Source: a virus
IMG/VR virus record: IMGVR_UViG_3300005466_000009
Coordinates: 1-55,590 of that record
Direction: 5' to 3' (one strand)
Length of the DNA stretch: 55,590 bases
This document shows positions 31,658-40,192 of the stretch, piece by piece. Both the position numbers and the translations under genes were made by a program. Each line of letters begins with the position of its first letter. The stretch's first letter is position 1. The notes below the pieces were generated by a model. The model was not told where the DNA came from, ran no database searches, and saw nothing but the letters and a program-made list of their open reading frames with translations.

Positions 31658-32961
31658 CCTCCGCCGCGGAGGCGTCCGCCCCCTACCCGCTGTTCAGCGA
31701 CCCGATCGCGACGGACACGCAACAGGTCCGGTACACCTACTGGCCGGTCGCGTTCCAGAACGGCGACATGGTCGTGATCTCCAACCAGTCGCTCCCCCTG
31801 TCCGGCGTGCAGTACTCGCAGGTGATGAGGGGCGTCGGCGAGCTGAAAGCCACGCTCCAGCTCGCCGACCCCGAGGTCCGCGAGATGAACCCCTGGGACA
31901 AGGTGGTCCCGCGCAAGACGGGGATCGTCGTGGTGCGCGAGGCCGCAGACCCGATCTCCGGCGAGTGGATCGGCCAAGTCGTGTGGTCCGGCATCGTGTG
32001 GAAGGCGCCGCGCAACCCGCAGACCGGCCGCATGGAGATCATGGCCCAGACCGTCGAGAGCCTCTGGGCTCGACGGCTGATCACCAAGGCCATCTCGTGG
32101 AACCTGATCGACCAGACGACGATTGCCGCCGACCTGCTGAACCCGGCGAACTTCTCGCTCATCCCGTTGGGGTCGGGTCTGTGGAAGGGGTGGATCACGA
32201 TCGACCCGCCCACCAACTTGACCGGCGTCCTGCGCCAGCACCACTACGACGAGGGGCAGGAAACCAACCTGCTGGAGGCGCACCAGGCGCGCTCCCAGCT
32301 CGCGACGAACTCCTACGAGTGGACGACCAGCACGCGGGTGCTGTCCGGCGACACCCCGGCGAGCGCGAACTCCTACCGCCCGGTGTTCGAGCTGGGCTTC
32401 CCGAAGCTGGGCAACCAGGTGGGCGACCAGTACACGATCCCGCGGCTGGTGTTCGACTCGGCGGGCGCGGGCAACGTGACCGCGTTCGGGTTCACGCACG
32501 ACGGCGGCAACGTGCCGAACATCGTGTGGGGTCGCGGCAAGGGCTACGAGGCGTTGCAGACAAAAACGCAGGTCCAGAACCAGGACGCCTCCGGGGTCCC
32601 CGAGTGGTCCTACGGTTTCCTCCAGACCGAAGCGCGGTTCTCGGACGCGGATGTCACCAGCGTGAGCACCCTGCAGAGTCACTGCTACCGGTACATGTGG
32701 GAGCGACTCAGTTCCGAGCGGTTCATCTCCAACCTGACGGTGCGCGGCGACCAGGCCCCCTACTTCGGCACCTACGGCATCGGCGACGAAGTGATCTTGG
32801 AGACGAACGACGTCACCTGGCCGGAGGACTGGTACCCCGAGTCCGGATTCGTCGAGCTGCTCGTGCGGATCTACGGCTGGACCGTCACCCCGCCCCAGGG
32901 TGAGACGGCGGAAAAGGTGGAGCTGCTGATCAGCGGAGGTGCTTTCGGTGACAACGGCTGA
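31654..32961 (+). CDS. tail tip (Tal/Gp37-like) minor tail protein
   Basis: 435 residues, GTG overlapping the previous stop. Pattern of the siphovirus Gp37/ReqiPepy6-like family: SQVMRGVGELKATLQLAD near the N-terminus, WSGIVWKAPRNPQTGRMEIM, FELGFPKLGNQVGDQYTIPR and YGIGDEVILETN at the end. The family builds the tail tip below the Dit hub. No hydrolase motif seen. Confidence 0.65.
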   Translation: MTSAAEASAPYPLFSDPIATDTQQVRYTYWPVAFQNGDMVVISNQSLPLSGVQYSQVMRGVGELKATLQLADPEVREMNPWDKVVPRKTGIVVVREAADPISGEWIGQVVWSGIVWKAPRNPQTGRMEIMAQTVESLWARRLITKAISWNLIDQTTIAADLLNPANFSLIPLGSGLWKGWITIDPPTNLTGVLRQHHYDEGQETNLLEAHQARSQLATNSYEWTTSTRVLSGDTPASANSYRPVFELGFPKLGNQVGDQYTIPRLVFDSAGAGNVTAFGFTHDGGNVPNIVWGRGKGYEALQTKTQVQNQDASGVPEWSYGFLQTEARFSDADVTSVSTLQSHCYRYMWERLSSERFISNLTVRGDQAPYFGTYGIGDEVILETNDVTWPEDWYPESGFVELLVRIYGWTVTPPQGETAEKVELLISGGAFGDNG

Positions 32962-33733
32962 GCCGGAGTACTACGCGCCACGGGTGCCCACCCTGGTCGA
33001 CACCGTCTCCTACACCAACCGCCTGGTGGACCAGATCCTCCGGACCAACCCGCTGACCGATGCGTCGGTGAGCACGGGCCTGATTCGGTGGCTCGGCAAC
33101 TACCACAACGGCGACGGCTCGAACGTGAACTTCCTGTGGATCGGGGCGTTCAACCCGGCCGACACCAACCTGCCCGGCAACCCGCCACAGCGCGGGTTCT
33201 CGCTCGTGCGCGACGACTCGCGCGGAGGCGTCTCGGCTATCGCCCTGTTCGACGCCAACCCCGGCGCGTCGCCCGGCCTCAAGCAGACGCTGTTCTTCAC
33301 CTCAGGTGACGGCAAGCGGCTGATGGAGGAGTCTCGCGACGGAGGGCAGCGCTACCCGGAGCACCCGGTCACGATGGGCGCGATCGGCTCCGACCTCGCC
33401 CTGTGGCCCGGCACCAACACGGCATCGGCCGCGTTCGGGATCATCTGGGAGGGTCGGTTCTCCGTGATGGGCAACCGCCTGCACTACCGGATGATCGTCG
33501 CGACGGACAGCGGCACCTCGGGAAACTTCCGGATGCGCATCGAGATGCCGGGCGGCGACGTGGTCGGACCGACGCACAACCAGGCGTCCTCCGGGACGAG
33601 CCTGGCGGAAGGGTCCGTGGACGTGGCGGCCGCGCGCGGCACCACCGTGCGGCTGTACTGGGAGGGGTCGCGCACCGGTGGCGCGGGCCTCTGCCGGACG
33701 ACGCCGATCGCGGTCCGCTGTCACACCGTGTAG
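32948..33733 (+). CDS. minor tail / receptor-binding candidate
   Basis: 261 residues from GTG 32948, chosen because GGAGGTG lies about seven bases upstream; it overlaps the previous gene by 14 bases. N-terminal 60 residues are an attachment-like segment, the rest a beta-rich domain (VNFLWIGAFNPADTNLPGNP, FGIIWEGRFSVMGNRLHYRM, TTVRLYWEGSRTGGAG) like carbohydrate-binding folds. Last tail gene, typical for host-recognition proteins. Confidence 0.6.
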   Translation: MTTAEPEYYAPRVPTLVDTVSYTNRLVDQILRTNPLTDASVSTGLIRWLGNYHNGDGSNVNFLWIGAFNPADTNLPGNPPQRGFSLVRDDSRGGVSAIALFDANPGASPGLKQTLFFTSGDGKRLMEESRDGGQRYPEHPVTMGAIGSDLALWPGTNTASAAFGIIWEGRFSVMGNRLHYRMIVATDSGTSGNFRMRIEMPGGDVVGPTHNQASSGTSLAEGSVDVAAARGTTVRLYWEGSRTGGAGLCRTTPIAVRCHTV

Positions 33734-33818
33734 CCGTCGGATGATGTGACAACTGACGGCGGATCACGCGCAACTGCCGTGACAGACTCCGGGGGGCGCC
33801 CGACTACCCCCTAGGAGT

Positions 33819-34274
33819 ATGGCTGTGTGGACCCTTCCGGACCTTGCCGGTCAACCGGGCTGGGTCGTGGTCGTGGTGACCGCCTTGTTCACCGCGGGCA
33901 CGCTGGGCGCCGCGTGGCTCCGCAAGCGCTCCCCCGGCGAGATCGAGCCTGCCGAAGGCGACGCGGAAGCAAGTGAGCTGGAGGCCGGAGCGGTACCGTC
34001 CATCCAAGCAGCCCCCCAAGACGGCGCCACGAGCGCGATTCACAACGCGCTGGCCATCCTGGCGGCTGAAGCCAACGAGTCACGCGAGGCTCGCGCTGAG
34101 ACGGACCGAATCCGAAAGGAGCTGGAGGCGGTGCGGGAAGACCTCCGGGTAGCACGGGTGCAGCTGGAGCGGGCGGAGCTGGAGCGCAGCACGGCGGCGA
34201 CGCGGTTGCTGCGCTGCGAGGCGCGGGTAGAGCTGCTGACCGAACAGGCGCAGCACCGCGGGGGCACGGCGTGA
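33819..34274 (+). CDS. membrane-anchored coiled-coil protein (spanin- or holin-accessory-like)
   Basis: 151 residues, ATG with TAGGAGT upstream. One membrane helix (residues 14-32, WVVVVVTALFTAGTLGAAWL), a basic turn, an acidic linker, then a long coiled coil (residues 80-140, RKELEAVREDLRVARVQLER). The topology and the place after the tail genes suggest an envelope function in lysis, but it may be unrelated. Confidence 0.6.
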   Translation: MAVWTLPDLAGQPGWVVVVVTALFTAGTLGAAWLRKRSPGEIEPAEGDAEASELEAGAVPSIQAAPQDGATSAIHNALAILAAEANESREARAETDRIRKELEAVREDLRVARVQLERAELERSTAATRLLRCEARVELLTEQAQHRGGTA

Positions 34275-35122
34275 GCGCCCCGGACCGCGCTACCGACGTG
34301 GCCCGTGACGCCTACGTGTCCGGCACTGCCGCGGCGAAGGCGGTCGGCGAGACGCTGAGCCGCAAGGCTGACCGGCCGGACGTGTGGAAGATCGCCGGGG
34401 TGGCCGCGATGATCTCCGCCGCGGTCGCTATCGCCATCTCCGTCCCGGCCGCGATCTCCGCGTCGCACACGCAGGCGACGGCGGCCGCTGCGGACGCCAC
34501 TGCCCGCGAGGGTCGAGCACGCGCAGAGGAGGCGTACGCCGCGGCGAGCCTGGCGAATGAAGAGCTGAAGCGCCGCGGACAGCCGCCGATCCCGCTGCCC
34601 GTCCCGACAGACCAGACCGTGCCCGAAACGCTCGTAGCGGCCGCCACAGCGCGCGTGCTGGCATCCCTGCCGGAGTCCGGTGCGTACAGCGCGCAGACCG
34701 TAGGCCAGGCGGTCGCGGCGTACTTCGTCGCCAACCCGCCGACCGTGCCCGCGGAGCTGATCGCGAACCGGGTCGCCGACTACCTCCGGGCCAACCCGCC
34801 CGTGGTCCCGACCCCGGAGCCCGGAGCCGACGGCGAGGACGGGCGCGACGGCGAGCCCGGAGTTCCCGGTCAAAAAGGTGACCAGGGCGAACGCGGCGAA
34901 AAGGGGGACCCTGGAGTTCCCGGTCAAACACCGACCGCGGCAGAGATCATGGCTGCGGTGAACCAGGCGGTCGCCGACAACCCGTCGCTGCTCTGCGCGG
35001 GCAAGGGGACGTTTACCCTGGTGCGTGGCGTGCTCACCGCGCCCGACCCACAGCAGCCCGGCCAGACCGTGGCACGGGACATCTGGACGTGCGAGCCGAC
35101 CTCGGCCGCACCGACAACCTAG
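34271..35122 (+). CDS. membrane protein with collagen-like repeats
   Basis: 283 residues, GTG overlapping the previous stop. A membrane helix at about 38-62 (IAGVAAMISAAVAIAISVPA), a coiled segment, Pro-rich spacers with the repeat FVANPPTVPAELIANRV / YLRANPPVVP, then about 12 Gly-X-Y triplets (GEDGRDGEPGVPGQKGDQGE onward), and a small C-terminal domain. Collagen triplets normally trimerise; with a membrane anchor this would be a trimeric stalk. Lysis-region neighbour; function unknown. Confidence 0.65.
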   Translation: MSAPDRATDVARDAYVSGTAAAKAVGETLSRKADRPDVWKIAGVAAMISAAVAIAISVPAAISASHTQATAAAADATAREGRARAEEAYAAASLANEELKRRGQPPIPLPVPTDQTVPETLVAAATARVLASLPESGAYSAQTVGQAVAAYFVANPPTVPAELIANRVADYLRANPPVVPTPEPGADGEDGRDGEPGVPGQKGDQGERGEKGDPGVPGQTPTAAEIMAAVNQAVADNPSLLCAGKGTFTLVRGVLTAPDPQQPGQTVARDIWTCEPTSAAPTT

Positions 35123-35132
35123 GAGCCCGATC

Positions 35133-35483
35133 ATGTCGACCCCGGCAGAACGGAACGCGGAAGCCGCGAAGCGGATCCGGAACAAGGGAATCAGCCTGCT
35201 GCGTACGGGCGTGCCCGCGGTGTGGGGCTACGTGCTGACGCTGGTGGCGGAGCGCCTCCCGGTGCTGACGCCGCTGCTCGACGACCCGCAGGTTTTCGGC
35301 GCGTTCGCCGCGGTCACCATGTTCGTCTGGTACGCGATCATGCGGTGGGTGGAGCCGAAGCTGCCCGCGTGGCTGACGACCCTGGTGCTCGGCGCGAACG
35401 CGGTACCGGTGTACGTGGACCCGAACCCGACGGTGACGCCGTTCCTGCCGCCGGTCATTCCGACCCAAGGCGAGAACAGGTAG
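35133..35483 (+). CDS. holin-like membrane protein
   Basis: 116 residues, ATG with AGGAGCCCG upstream. Basic amphipathic N-terminus, two to three membrane helices (VPAVWGYVLTLVAERL, FGAFAAVTMFVWYAIMRW, WLTTLVLGANAVPVYV) and a Pro-rich tail. Size and topology fit a holin, but the endolysin is 11 kb away, so this is inference only. Confidence 0.55.
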   Translation: MSTPAERNAEAAKRIRNKGISLLRTGVPAVWGYVLTLVAERLPVLTPLLDDPQVFGAFAAVTMFVWYAIMRWVEPKLPAWLTTLVLGANAVPVYVDPNPTVTPFLPPVIPTQGENR

Positions 35484-35527
35484 GCTCGCCGCGAGGGTAG
35501 GACATCGGGTTCCAGTCTCTCGCAGCG

Positions 35528-35564
35528 CGAAGGCCCCCTCCGTGTTCGGCGGAGGGGGCCTTCG
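35528..35564 (+). terminator. bidirectional terminator between convergent blocks
   Basis: 15-bp perfect arms (35528-35542 and 35550-35564), 7-base loop. Ends the rightward virion operon and the leftward early block. Confidence 0.85.
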
Positions 35565-35575
35565 TGTGTCTGCGG

Positions 35576-35869
35576 TCAGGCGTTCTGCGCGCGGACCCAG
35601 CTCGGCGCGAGCCAGGGGATGCAGCGCCCGGAGGCGATGTCCCGGTGGACCTGGCGGTCCCAGTCGGCGTCGGTGCCGTCGATCAGGTTGATGGTGCACG
35701 CCCGGTAGGCGAGCTTGCCGCTGTCGTCGCGAAGGCTGTGGATCTGGCGGGCAACGGTGTCGATGGTCCCGTGCAGCACGGCCACGTAGGTGCGCACCTG
35801 TCCAACGGAGGGGCGGTGCGAGCTGACGGGGGCGGTGCGGAGGCGGTAGCGGACTGCGTAGGTAGCCAT
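35576..35869 (-). CDS. small hypothetical protein
   Basis: 97 residues from ATG at 35869, fixed by the conserved leader on the minus strand. Beta-alpha-beta look (TYAVRYRLRTAP, GQVRTYVAVLHGTIDTVARQ) then GTDADWDRQVHRDIASG. Unknown. It is the last gene of the leftward block and has its own promoter. Confidence 0.7.
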   Translation of the reverse strand: MATYAVRYRLRTAPVSSHRPSVGQVRTYVAVLHGTIDTVARQIHSLRDDSGKLAYRACTINLIDGTDADWDRQVHRDIASGRCIPWLAPSWVRAQNA

Positions 35870-35935
35870 CTCGGTTCTCCCTGTTCGGTCGTTCCTGATA
35901 GCGGAAGCATACCCCCTACGGAGTCGGCCGGTCAA
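35870..35935 (-). promoter_or_regulatory. promoter and leader for 35869 (minus)
   Basis: On the minus strand, TTGACC (35935-35930), 18 bp, TATGCT (35911-35906) after GTAGGGGG. Leader with GGAACGACCG and GGGAGAACCG. Confidence 0.8.
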
Positions 35936-36153
35936 ATCGACAGGGGCAACGGCACATCGTCGCTGGTCACGGGAATGTCGGCGGCACCAACAATCCCCAG
36001 GCGCACCGGCTCGCCCGCCAACGCGGCCAAGGTGTCGACCTCGTGCCGCAGTCCCGCCAGCACCGCCGACCGGTTCGCCGCGCTGGAGTCGACGTCCAGC
36101 GAGTGGAGCAGGCGCTGCGCGCGACGCACCGCCTGCACCGCCTGCTCGTCCAC
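35932..36153 (-). CDS. small helical hypothetical protein
   Basis: 73 residues, start at 36153, just two bases after the preceding stop. Helical Ala/Arg/Leu N-terminal part (EQAVQAVRRAQRLLHSLDVD) and an extended tail. Unknown. Confidence 0.6.
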   Translation of the reverse strand: MDEQAVQAVRRAQRLLHSLDVDSSAANRSAVLAGLRHEVDTLAALAGEPVRLGIVGAADIPVTSDDVPLPLSI

Positions 36154-36155
36154 CG

Positions 36156-36695
36156 CTACCTGTCCGCGCTGTCGTGGCGCTGCAACATCGTGTCCAGCTG
36201 GTCAGCCGAAATCCCGAGCAGCGCGGCCGCGGCCTCGCGACGCTCGTCGGCGACAGCCGCCGGCAACTGGACCACGCCGCCGGCGGACTCCTCCGCCATG
36301 CGCGGGCCGATGTGCTCGCGCCACACGCGGCACGGCCAGACCTCGCCGTCCTGCCCGCACCGGTCCGGCTCACCCTCCACCGCGCGGAGGAAGTGCGGCC
36401 GCCCGTCGTACAGGTTCGCCGACGGCTCGTCCGGGACAGCCGCGGTGGCCTCGCGCCGGGCGACCTCGCGGCTGTAGTCCTCCGCCAGGCTGTGGCCCAG
36501 CTCCGTCTGCGCGGCGAGCGCCTGGCGGGCCGCGGTCTCCTGCTCGCGCTCGGCCGCGGCGTCGATCTGCCTCTGTCGCTCGGCCGCGGACTCCTCGTCC
36601 GACAGCGCCGGCGGCGGAGGGCCGTCGGCCTCAGCGAGGTCTGCCTCCCAGTCGCGCGGCTCCTCCGGGGGGAGGTCGAGAATCGGGGGGGTCAT
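36156..36695 (-). CDS. acidic coiled-coil hypothetical protein
   Basis: 179 residues, ATG at 36695. Pro/Asp-rich N-terminus, then a long Glu/Ala/Arg helix (residues 40-90, AERQRQIDAAAEREQETAAR), a middle with PDRCGQDGEVWPCRVW, and a last helix with LGISADQLDTMLQRHD. Unknown. Confidence 0.6.
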   Translation of the reverse strand: MTPPILDLPPEEPRDWEADLAEADGPPPPALSDEESAAERQRQIDAAAEREQETAARQALAAQTELGHSLAEDYSREVARREATAAVPDEPSANLYDGRPHFLRAVEGEPDRCGQDGEVWPCRVWREHIGPRMAEESAGGVVQLPAAVADERREAAAALLGISADQLDTMLQRHDSADR

Positions 36696-36698
36696 CGG

Positions 36699-37484
36699 CT
36701 ACCGCCTTGCTCTCGGAGTGGTCTTGCGCGTCATCGTGACACCGTCGAGCTTCCGCTTGGTGTCGATGGTCGCGAGTACTGCGCCCGACAGCGGGTCGTC
36801 ACCTCGGCGGGCCACCTCGGCGGCGAACTCGCGCACCTTCGACACCTGCGGAGTGAACGAGCCCAGCGCAACGTAGACGTCGATCGCCTGCATGAGCGCT
36901 TCGGCGAGCACCTCGCCCAGCGACTCGGGGTCGTCGGGGCTGTCGCCTTCCACGATGCGCACCACGGCCGTGGTGAACGACATCGACGCGTAGTGGTCAG
37001 GGGTCGGCGAGCCGTCGAGCTGCTTGGTCGCCGGGCCGTCGATCACGTCCCGGCCGATCACGTGCGCGGCGACGGCTGCCTTCAGCGCCTCCTCGTCCAT
37101 CGTGTGGACGTTGCTCGATCCCACCTTCAGGGTGATGTCCCCCTCGGGGTCCGGCACCGTGAGGTTGGAGTTCGGCACCCCGTCCTGCTCGCCGACGGCG
37201 TCCGCCAGCAGTTCAGCCTGAAGTTCACTGAACAACTTGCGGCCCGCTTCGAAGCCGCTCTTGTACCCCTTCGCAAGCTCGAAGCCTCTGGCCATCGTGC
37301 GGTGCAGATCGAACGTCTGTTCGGGCGTCGGGTTCTCGCCCAGCTCGGCGCGGGCTACAGCGAACGCGCGTTCGATGCCCAGCTTGAACAGGCGGGTGAA
37401 CTCCACCGGCTCCGGCAGTCCACCCATGCTGATGGGCGCCAGCTCGACGGCGAACGGGATGTGCTCTGCGTTCGGGTCGGTCAT
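36699..37484 (-). CDS. hypothetical protein
   Basis: 261 residues, ATG at 37484. Mixed alpha/beta; LGIERAFAVARAELGENPTP and GFEAGRKLFSELQAELLADA helices, then a beta part with LTVPDPEGDITLKVGSSNVH. Basic tail (TMTRKTTPRARR). Unknown, in a leftward operon of short unknown genes. Confidence 0.6.
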   Translation of the reverse strand: MTDPNAEHIPFAVELAPISMGGLPEPVEFTRLFKLGIERAFAVARAELGENPTPEQTFDLHRTMARGFELAKGYKSGFEAGRKLFSELQAELLADAVGEQDGVPNSNLTVPDPEGDITLKVGSSNVHTMDEEALKAAVAAHVIGRDVIDGPATKQLDGSPTPDHYASMSFTTAVVRIVEGDSPDDPESLGEVLAEALMQAIDVYVALGSFTPQVSKVREFAAEVARRGDDPLSGAVLATIDTKRKLDGVTMTRKTTPRARR

Positions 37485-37768
37485 CGGGTTCCCTCTCGAA
37501 TCTGCGCGCTCGCGGAGTCCAGCGAGCGCGCCAGCTCGACCAGCGCGACACCCGTCGGGGTGGTCTGGCCGAAGTGTTCGGCTATCTCGAGCATGTCGTC
37601 GGAAATATCGGCGAGCGCCTCCGCCTTGATCACCGGCGTGACCACCGCGACCAGGCCGGCGGCGAGCGCCTGAGCGGCGTCCTCGGGGAGCAGTACGCCG
37701 CCGACCCGCCGGAGCGCGTCGAGCGCTTGGGCGAACCCGGTCAGGTCGGCGGCGTACGCGCGGGTCAC
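37481..37768 (-). CDS. small hydrophobic-helical hypothetical protein
   Basis: 95 residues, GTG at 37768, overlapping the following gene by four bases. Ala/Leu-rich helices (EDAAQALAAGLVAVVTPVIK), not clearly a membrane segment. Unknown. Confidence 0.55.
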   Translation of the reverse strand: MTRAYAADLTGFAQALDALRRVGGVLLPEDAAQALAAGLVAVVTPVIKAEALADISDDMLEIAEHFGQTTPTGVALVELARSLDSASAQIREGTR

Positions 37769-37769
37769 G

Positions 37770-38099
37770 TCAGACCCAGCGCGGCGAGTCGGGCTCGTCG
37801 CTCCACAGCCGCAGCACGCGGGCCGCGGCGTCGCCGGCCTGGCGCATCACCGGCGGGGGCACCGACCCGAAGTCGTGGCCGATCGCGAAGACCGTGACCG
37901 TGGTCGTGTCGCTGACCATGTCGAACGCGAACGAGTCCGAGCGCTGGCCGGCGAGCTCGGCGACGGCGTCCGGCCCCTGGCGTACTGCTCGGCCGCTCGG
38001 CGAGTCGAGCCCGGAGAGCGACGCGAGCGTGCGGCGAACCGCGGCGGCGACCGTCGTCATCCGCGGCATCCGCGGCGTCCAGTCCTGTCCGGAGTTCAT
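37770..38099 (-). CDS. hypothetical protein
   Basis: 109 residues from ATG at 38099 (ATGA overlap with the upstream gene). An N-terminal helix (TTVAAAVRRTLASLSGLDSP), then a short beta part (DTTTVTVFAIGHDFGSVPP) and a helix. Unknown. Confidence 0.6.
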   Translation of the reverse strand: MNSGQDWTPRMPRMTTVAAAVRRTLASLSGLDSPSGRAVRQGPDAVAELAGQRSDSFAFDMVSDTTTVTVFAIGHDFGSVPPPVMRQAGDAAARVLRLWSDEPDSPRWV

Positions 38100-38455
38100 C
38101 CCTGGGCCTCTTTCGTCATCGTGATCTCGGTCGTGCGGTAGGTCTCCAACGTGTCGCGGTAGCCGCGGGTGCGGACCGCGGTCTGCCTCGTGACCTCCAG
38201 CACCGCGAGCACCTGGTTGGCTTCGGCGATCAGCTCGACGAGCGTCCGCCCCTCGGCCTGCTTGGGCCACACCTCGCGGGCCGCGTCTACCCCCTGCTGG
38301 TAGGCCTGCACCTTGTGCATCATGTCGCCAAGCAGGTGCTGCGTGCAGGTGGGCGGGTCGGACGCGGGGAACGAGGGGGCGCCGCAGTCCTGCGCGTTCT
38401 CGCCGTCCCAGGGGATCATCCGCACGCACGGGCGGGCGACGTAGCCAGAGGTCAT
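38096..38455 (-). CDS. hypothetical protein with Cys/His pairs
   Basis: 119 residues from ATG at 38455, chosen because it overlaps the upstream stop. N-terminal PCVRMIPWDGENAQDCGAPS and PPTCTQHLLGD hold three Cys and one His, a possible metal site; the rest is one long helical region. Unknown. Confidence 0.6.
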   Translation of the reverse strand: MTSGYVARPCVRMIPWDGENAQDCGAPSFPASDPPTCTQHLLGDMMHKVQAYQQGVDAAREVWPKQAEGRTLVELIAEANQVLAVLEVTRQTAVRTRGYRDTLETYRTTEITMTKEAQG

Positions 38456-38802
38456 GATCGGTATCCCTTCGCGGTGGCGGTCTCGGTCGGGATGCGCTCG
38501 ACGAGCACGATGCGCGTCGGGTCGGTGTCCCACACTTCGTCGATCATGGGGAACACGCACTCGCTGCACGCGTCGGCGGTGAGCTGGTTGCCGTCCATGT
38601 CGTAGGCGTAGATGTTGCACTCGACGCGGGCGCCGTTGAGACCGCACTTTTCGCAGGCCTCGCCCTGGTTGTCGACGGTGTCGACCGCGACGTAGCGGAT
38701 CAGGTAGCTGCTCAAGACGTCGCGCTGCGCCATCGGCACCGTGACGTTTTGGAACGGGTGGGTTGTCCGCTTGATCCACGCGTTCATCAGGGGTTTTGCC
38801 AT
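38452..38802 (-). CDS. zinc-pair hypothetical protein
   Basis: 116 residues, start ATG 38802 set by the leader. Two CxxC pairs, ACEKCGLNGARV and ACSECVFP, separated by about 35 residues, form a likely four-Cys zinc site. Possibly a small DNA- or RNA-binding protein. First gene after the promoter at 38803-38869, leading the operon down to about 35932. Confidence 0.65.
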   Translation of the reverse strand: MAKPLMNAWIKRTTHPFQNVTVPMAQRDVLSSYLIRYVAVDTVDNQGEACEKCGLNGARVECNIYAYDMDGNQLTADACSECVFPMIDEVWDTDPTRIVLVERIPTETATAKGYRS

Positions 38803-38869
38803 GTGGGGGTCCTCCGGTTCGTCGTTCCCTCTGCCGGGAACGATACCCCCCTCTGGCGGGGGGTGTCAA
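38803..38869 (-). promoter_or_regulatory. promoter and leader for 38802 (minus)
   Basis: Minus-strand TTGACA (38869-38864), 18 bp, TATCGT (38845-38840) after GAGGGGGG. ACCCCCC in the spacer and GGGGGGT near the -10 form a dyad. Leader GGGAACGACGAACCGGAGGACC. Confidence 0.75.
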
Positions 38870-39042
38870 ACCAGGCGGACCAACGCGTACGCCGCGGCCA
38901 CCACGTAGCCGACCACCCCGCCCAGCACCACCAGCGCAGTCCAGTCGACCCCGCCGACCACCGCCCGGTGCCCGCCCCCCGCGTGCCGAAGCTCGCGAGG
39001 GACGTGCACCCGGCGGCCGCCGGTTCGGTGATGGCGACCCAT
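38866..39042 (-). CDS. 58-residue single-pass membrane protein
   Basis: ATG at 39042 overlaps the SSB stop (TGATG). A His/Arg/Gly-rich N-terminal 30 residues is followed by one hydrophobic helix (TALVVLGGVVGYVVAAAYAL). The stop overlaps the -35 box of the next promoter. Unknown. Confidence 0.6.
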   Translation of the reverse strand: MGRHHRTGGRRVHVPRELRHAGGGHRAVVGGVDWTALVVLGGVVGYVVAAAYALVRLV

Positions 39043-39545
39043 CAGAACGGCGGCTCGTCGGCGAACCCGCCCCGGTTGCCGGAGTGGGCCGGAGGCGCGC
39101 TACCCCAGGGGTCGTCGCTCGGCGGCTGCTGGCGCTGCTGCTGGGCCGGACGCTGCTGCTGGGCCTGCTGCCCGCCGGAGCGCTCCGCACGCTGCGAGCG
39201 CGCCGGGTGGAACTTGATCGACGGACCCATCTCGTCCACCGTCAGTTCCATCACGGTTCGTTTCTCGCCCTCGGACGTCTCGAACGAGCGCTGGCGCAGC
39301 GTGCCGATCGCGATGACCCGGTCGCCGCGCTTGAACGACTCGGTCACGTTCTCCGCCAGCTGACGCCAGGCGTTGCAGCGGAGGAATAGCGCGTCGCCGT
39401 CTTTCCATTCGTTCGTGCCCTTGTCGAAGTACCGGGGCGTCGACGCGACCGTGAACGAGGCGACCGCGACGGAACTCGCGGTGAACCTGAGTTCCGGGTC
39501 GGACGTCAGGTTGCCCACAATGGTAACGGTGGTTTCGCCTGCCAT
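39042..39545 (-). CDS. ssb: single-stranded DNA-binding protein
   Basis: 167 residues, ATG at 39545. N-terminal OB-fold of bacterial SSB type: [79 protein letters not shown] Gln-rich linker leads to an acidic tip (FADEPPF), the usual docking tail for host replication proteins. Protects ssDNA during replication and recombination, with the ERF protein encoded upstream in the same block. Confidence 0.92.
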   Translation of the reverse strand: MAGETTVTIVGNLTSDPELRFTASSVAVASFTVASTPRYFDKGTNEWKDGDALFLRCNAWRQLAENVTESFKRGDRVIAIGTLRQRSFETSEGEKRTVMELTVDEMGPSIKFHPARSQRAERSGGQQAQQQRPAQQQRQQPPSDDPWGSAPPAHSGNRGGFADEPPF

Positions 39546-39547
39546 GA

Positions 39548-39925
39548 CTATTCTCCCTGGAGTTTGCGGAGCGCTTCCATTTCCTTACGGCAAAAGAGCG
39601 GGTTTTCTCGGATCTGTTCCACGAGGTAATCCGCGTACTCCTGCTTGGTCCAGCCCTGCATCTCCATCGGGAAGCGATCGAAGTACTTCGATTCGTCGAT
39701 GCAGTCCCAGTCGGCCTCTCGCAACTTCTCCGCGATCGTCGCGACGATGGGCCGGAGCACCTCGTCCAACTGGTCGCGGAGGGTGGGGTCCGCGTTGAGC
39801 GCGTTCGCGAAGGCGGGCGTGCGCTCGTCCGCCTGCCCTGACGCGATCTGCCAGCCCGCGGCGAGGTAGCGTTCCGCCGCTTCGATCGCGCCATCCATGA
39901 TCTCTGTTGCGCTACACCAGCCCAT
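39548..39925 (-). CDS. hypothetical protein
   Basis: 125 residues, ATG at 39925. Helical throughout ([39 protein letters not shown]), with [20 protein letters not shown] in the C-terminal part. Located directly upstream of SSB in the same operon. Unknown. Confidence 0.6.
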   Translation of the reverse strand: MGWCSATEIMDGAIEAAERYLAAGWQIASGQADERTPAFANALNADPTLRDQLDEVLRPIVATIAEKLREADWDCIDESKYFDRFPMEMQGWTKQEYADYLVEQIRENPLFCRKEMEALRKLQGE

Positions 39926-39940
39926 GCCGGTCCCTTTCGA

Positions 39941-40192
39941 TTAGACGGGGGTGAGGTCGTGCGCGGCCGCGGAGGAGGTGATCCCGCCACCCACGTGTGG
40001 CGGGTCCTCCTCCGCGTTGCCGAGTCCGTTCAGCGTCTGGATCAGTCTCCATCCGGCGACCACCGCCAGGCCGCCTTTGACCAGAACGAAGGGAGTGCAG
40101 ATTGCGATGCACGTCCACAGGAAAACCATTGCGAAACCATTGACGGTCTTATCCGAGCGCTTGATCCACGCCCGGAGCTTCGGGGGAAACAC
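39941..40192 (-). CDS. small membrane protein
   Basis: 83 residues, GTG at 40192 next to the previous stop. One or two membrane helices (NGFAMVFLWTCIAICTPFVL, VKGGLAVVAGWRLIQTL) and a polar tail. Unknown. Confidence 0.55.
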   Translation of the reverse strand: MFPPKLRAWIKRSDKTVNGFAMVFLWTCIAICTPFVLVKGGLAVVAGWRLIQTLNGLGNAEEDPPHVGGGITSSAAAHDLTPV

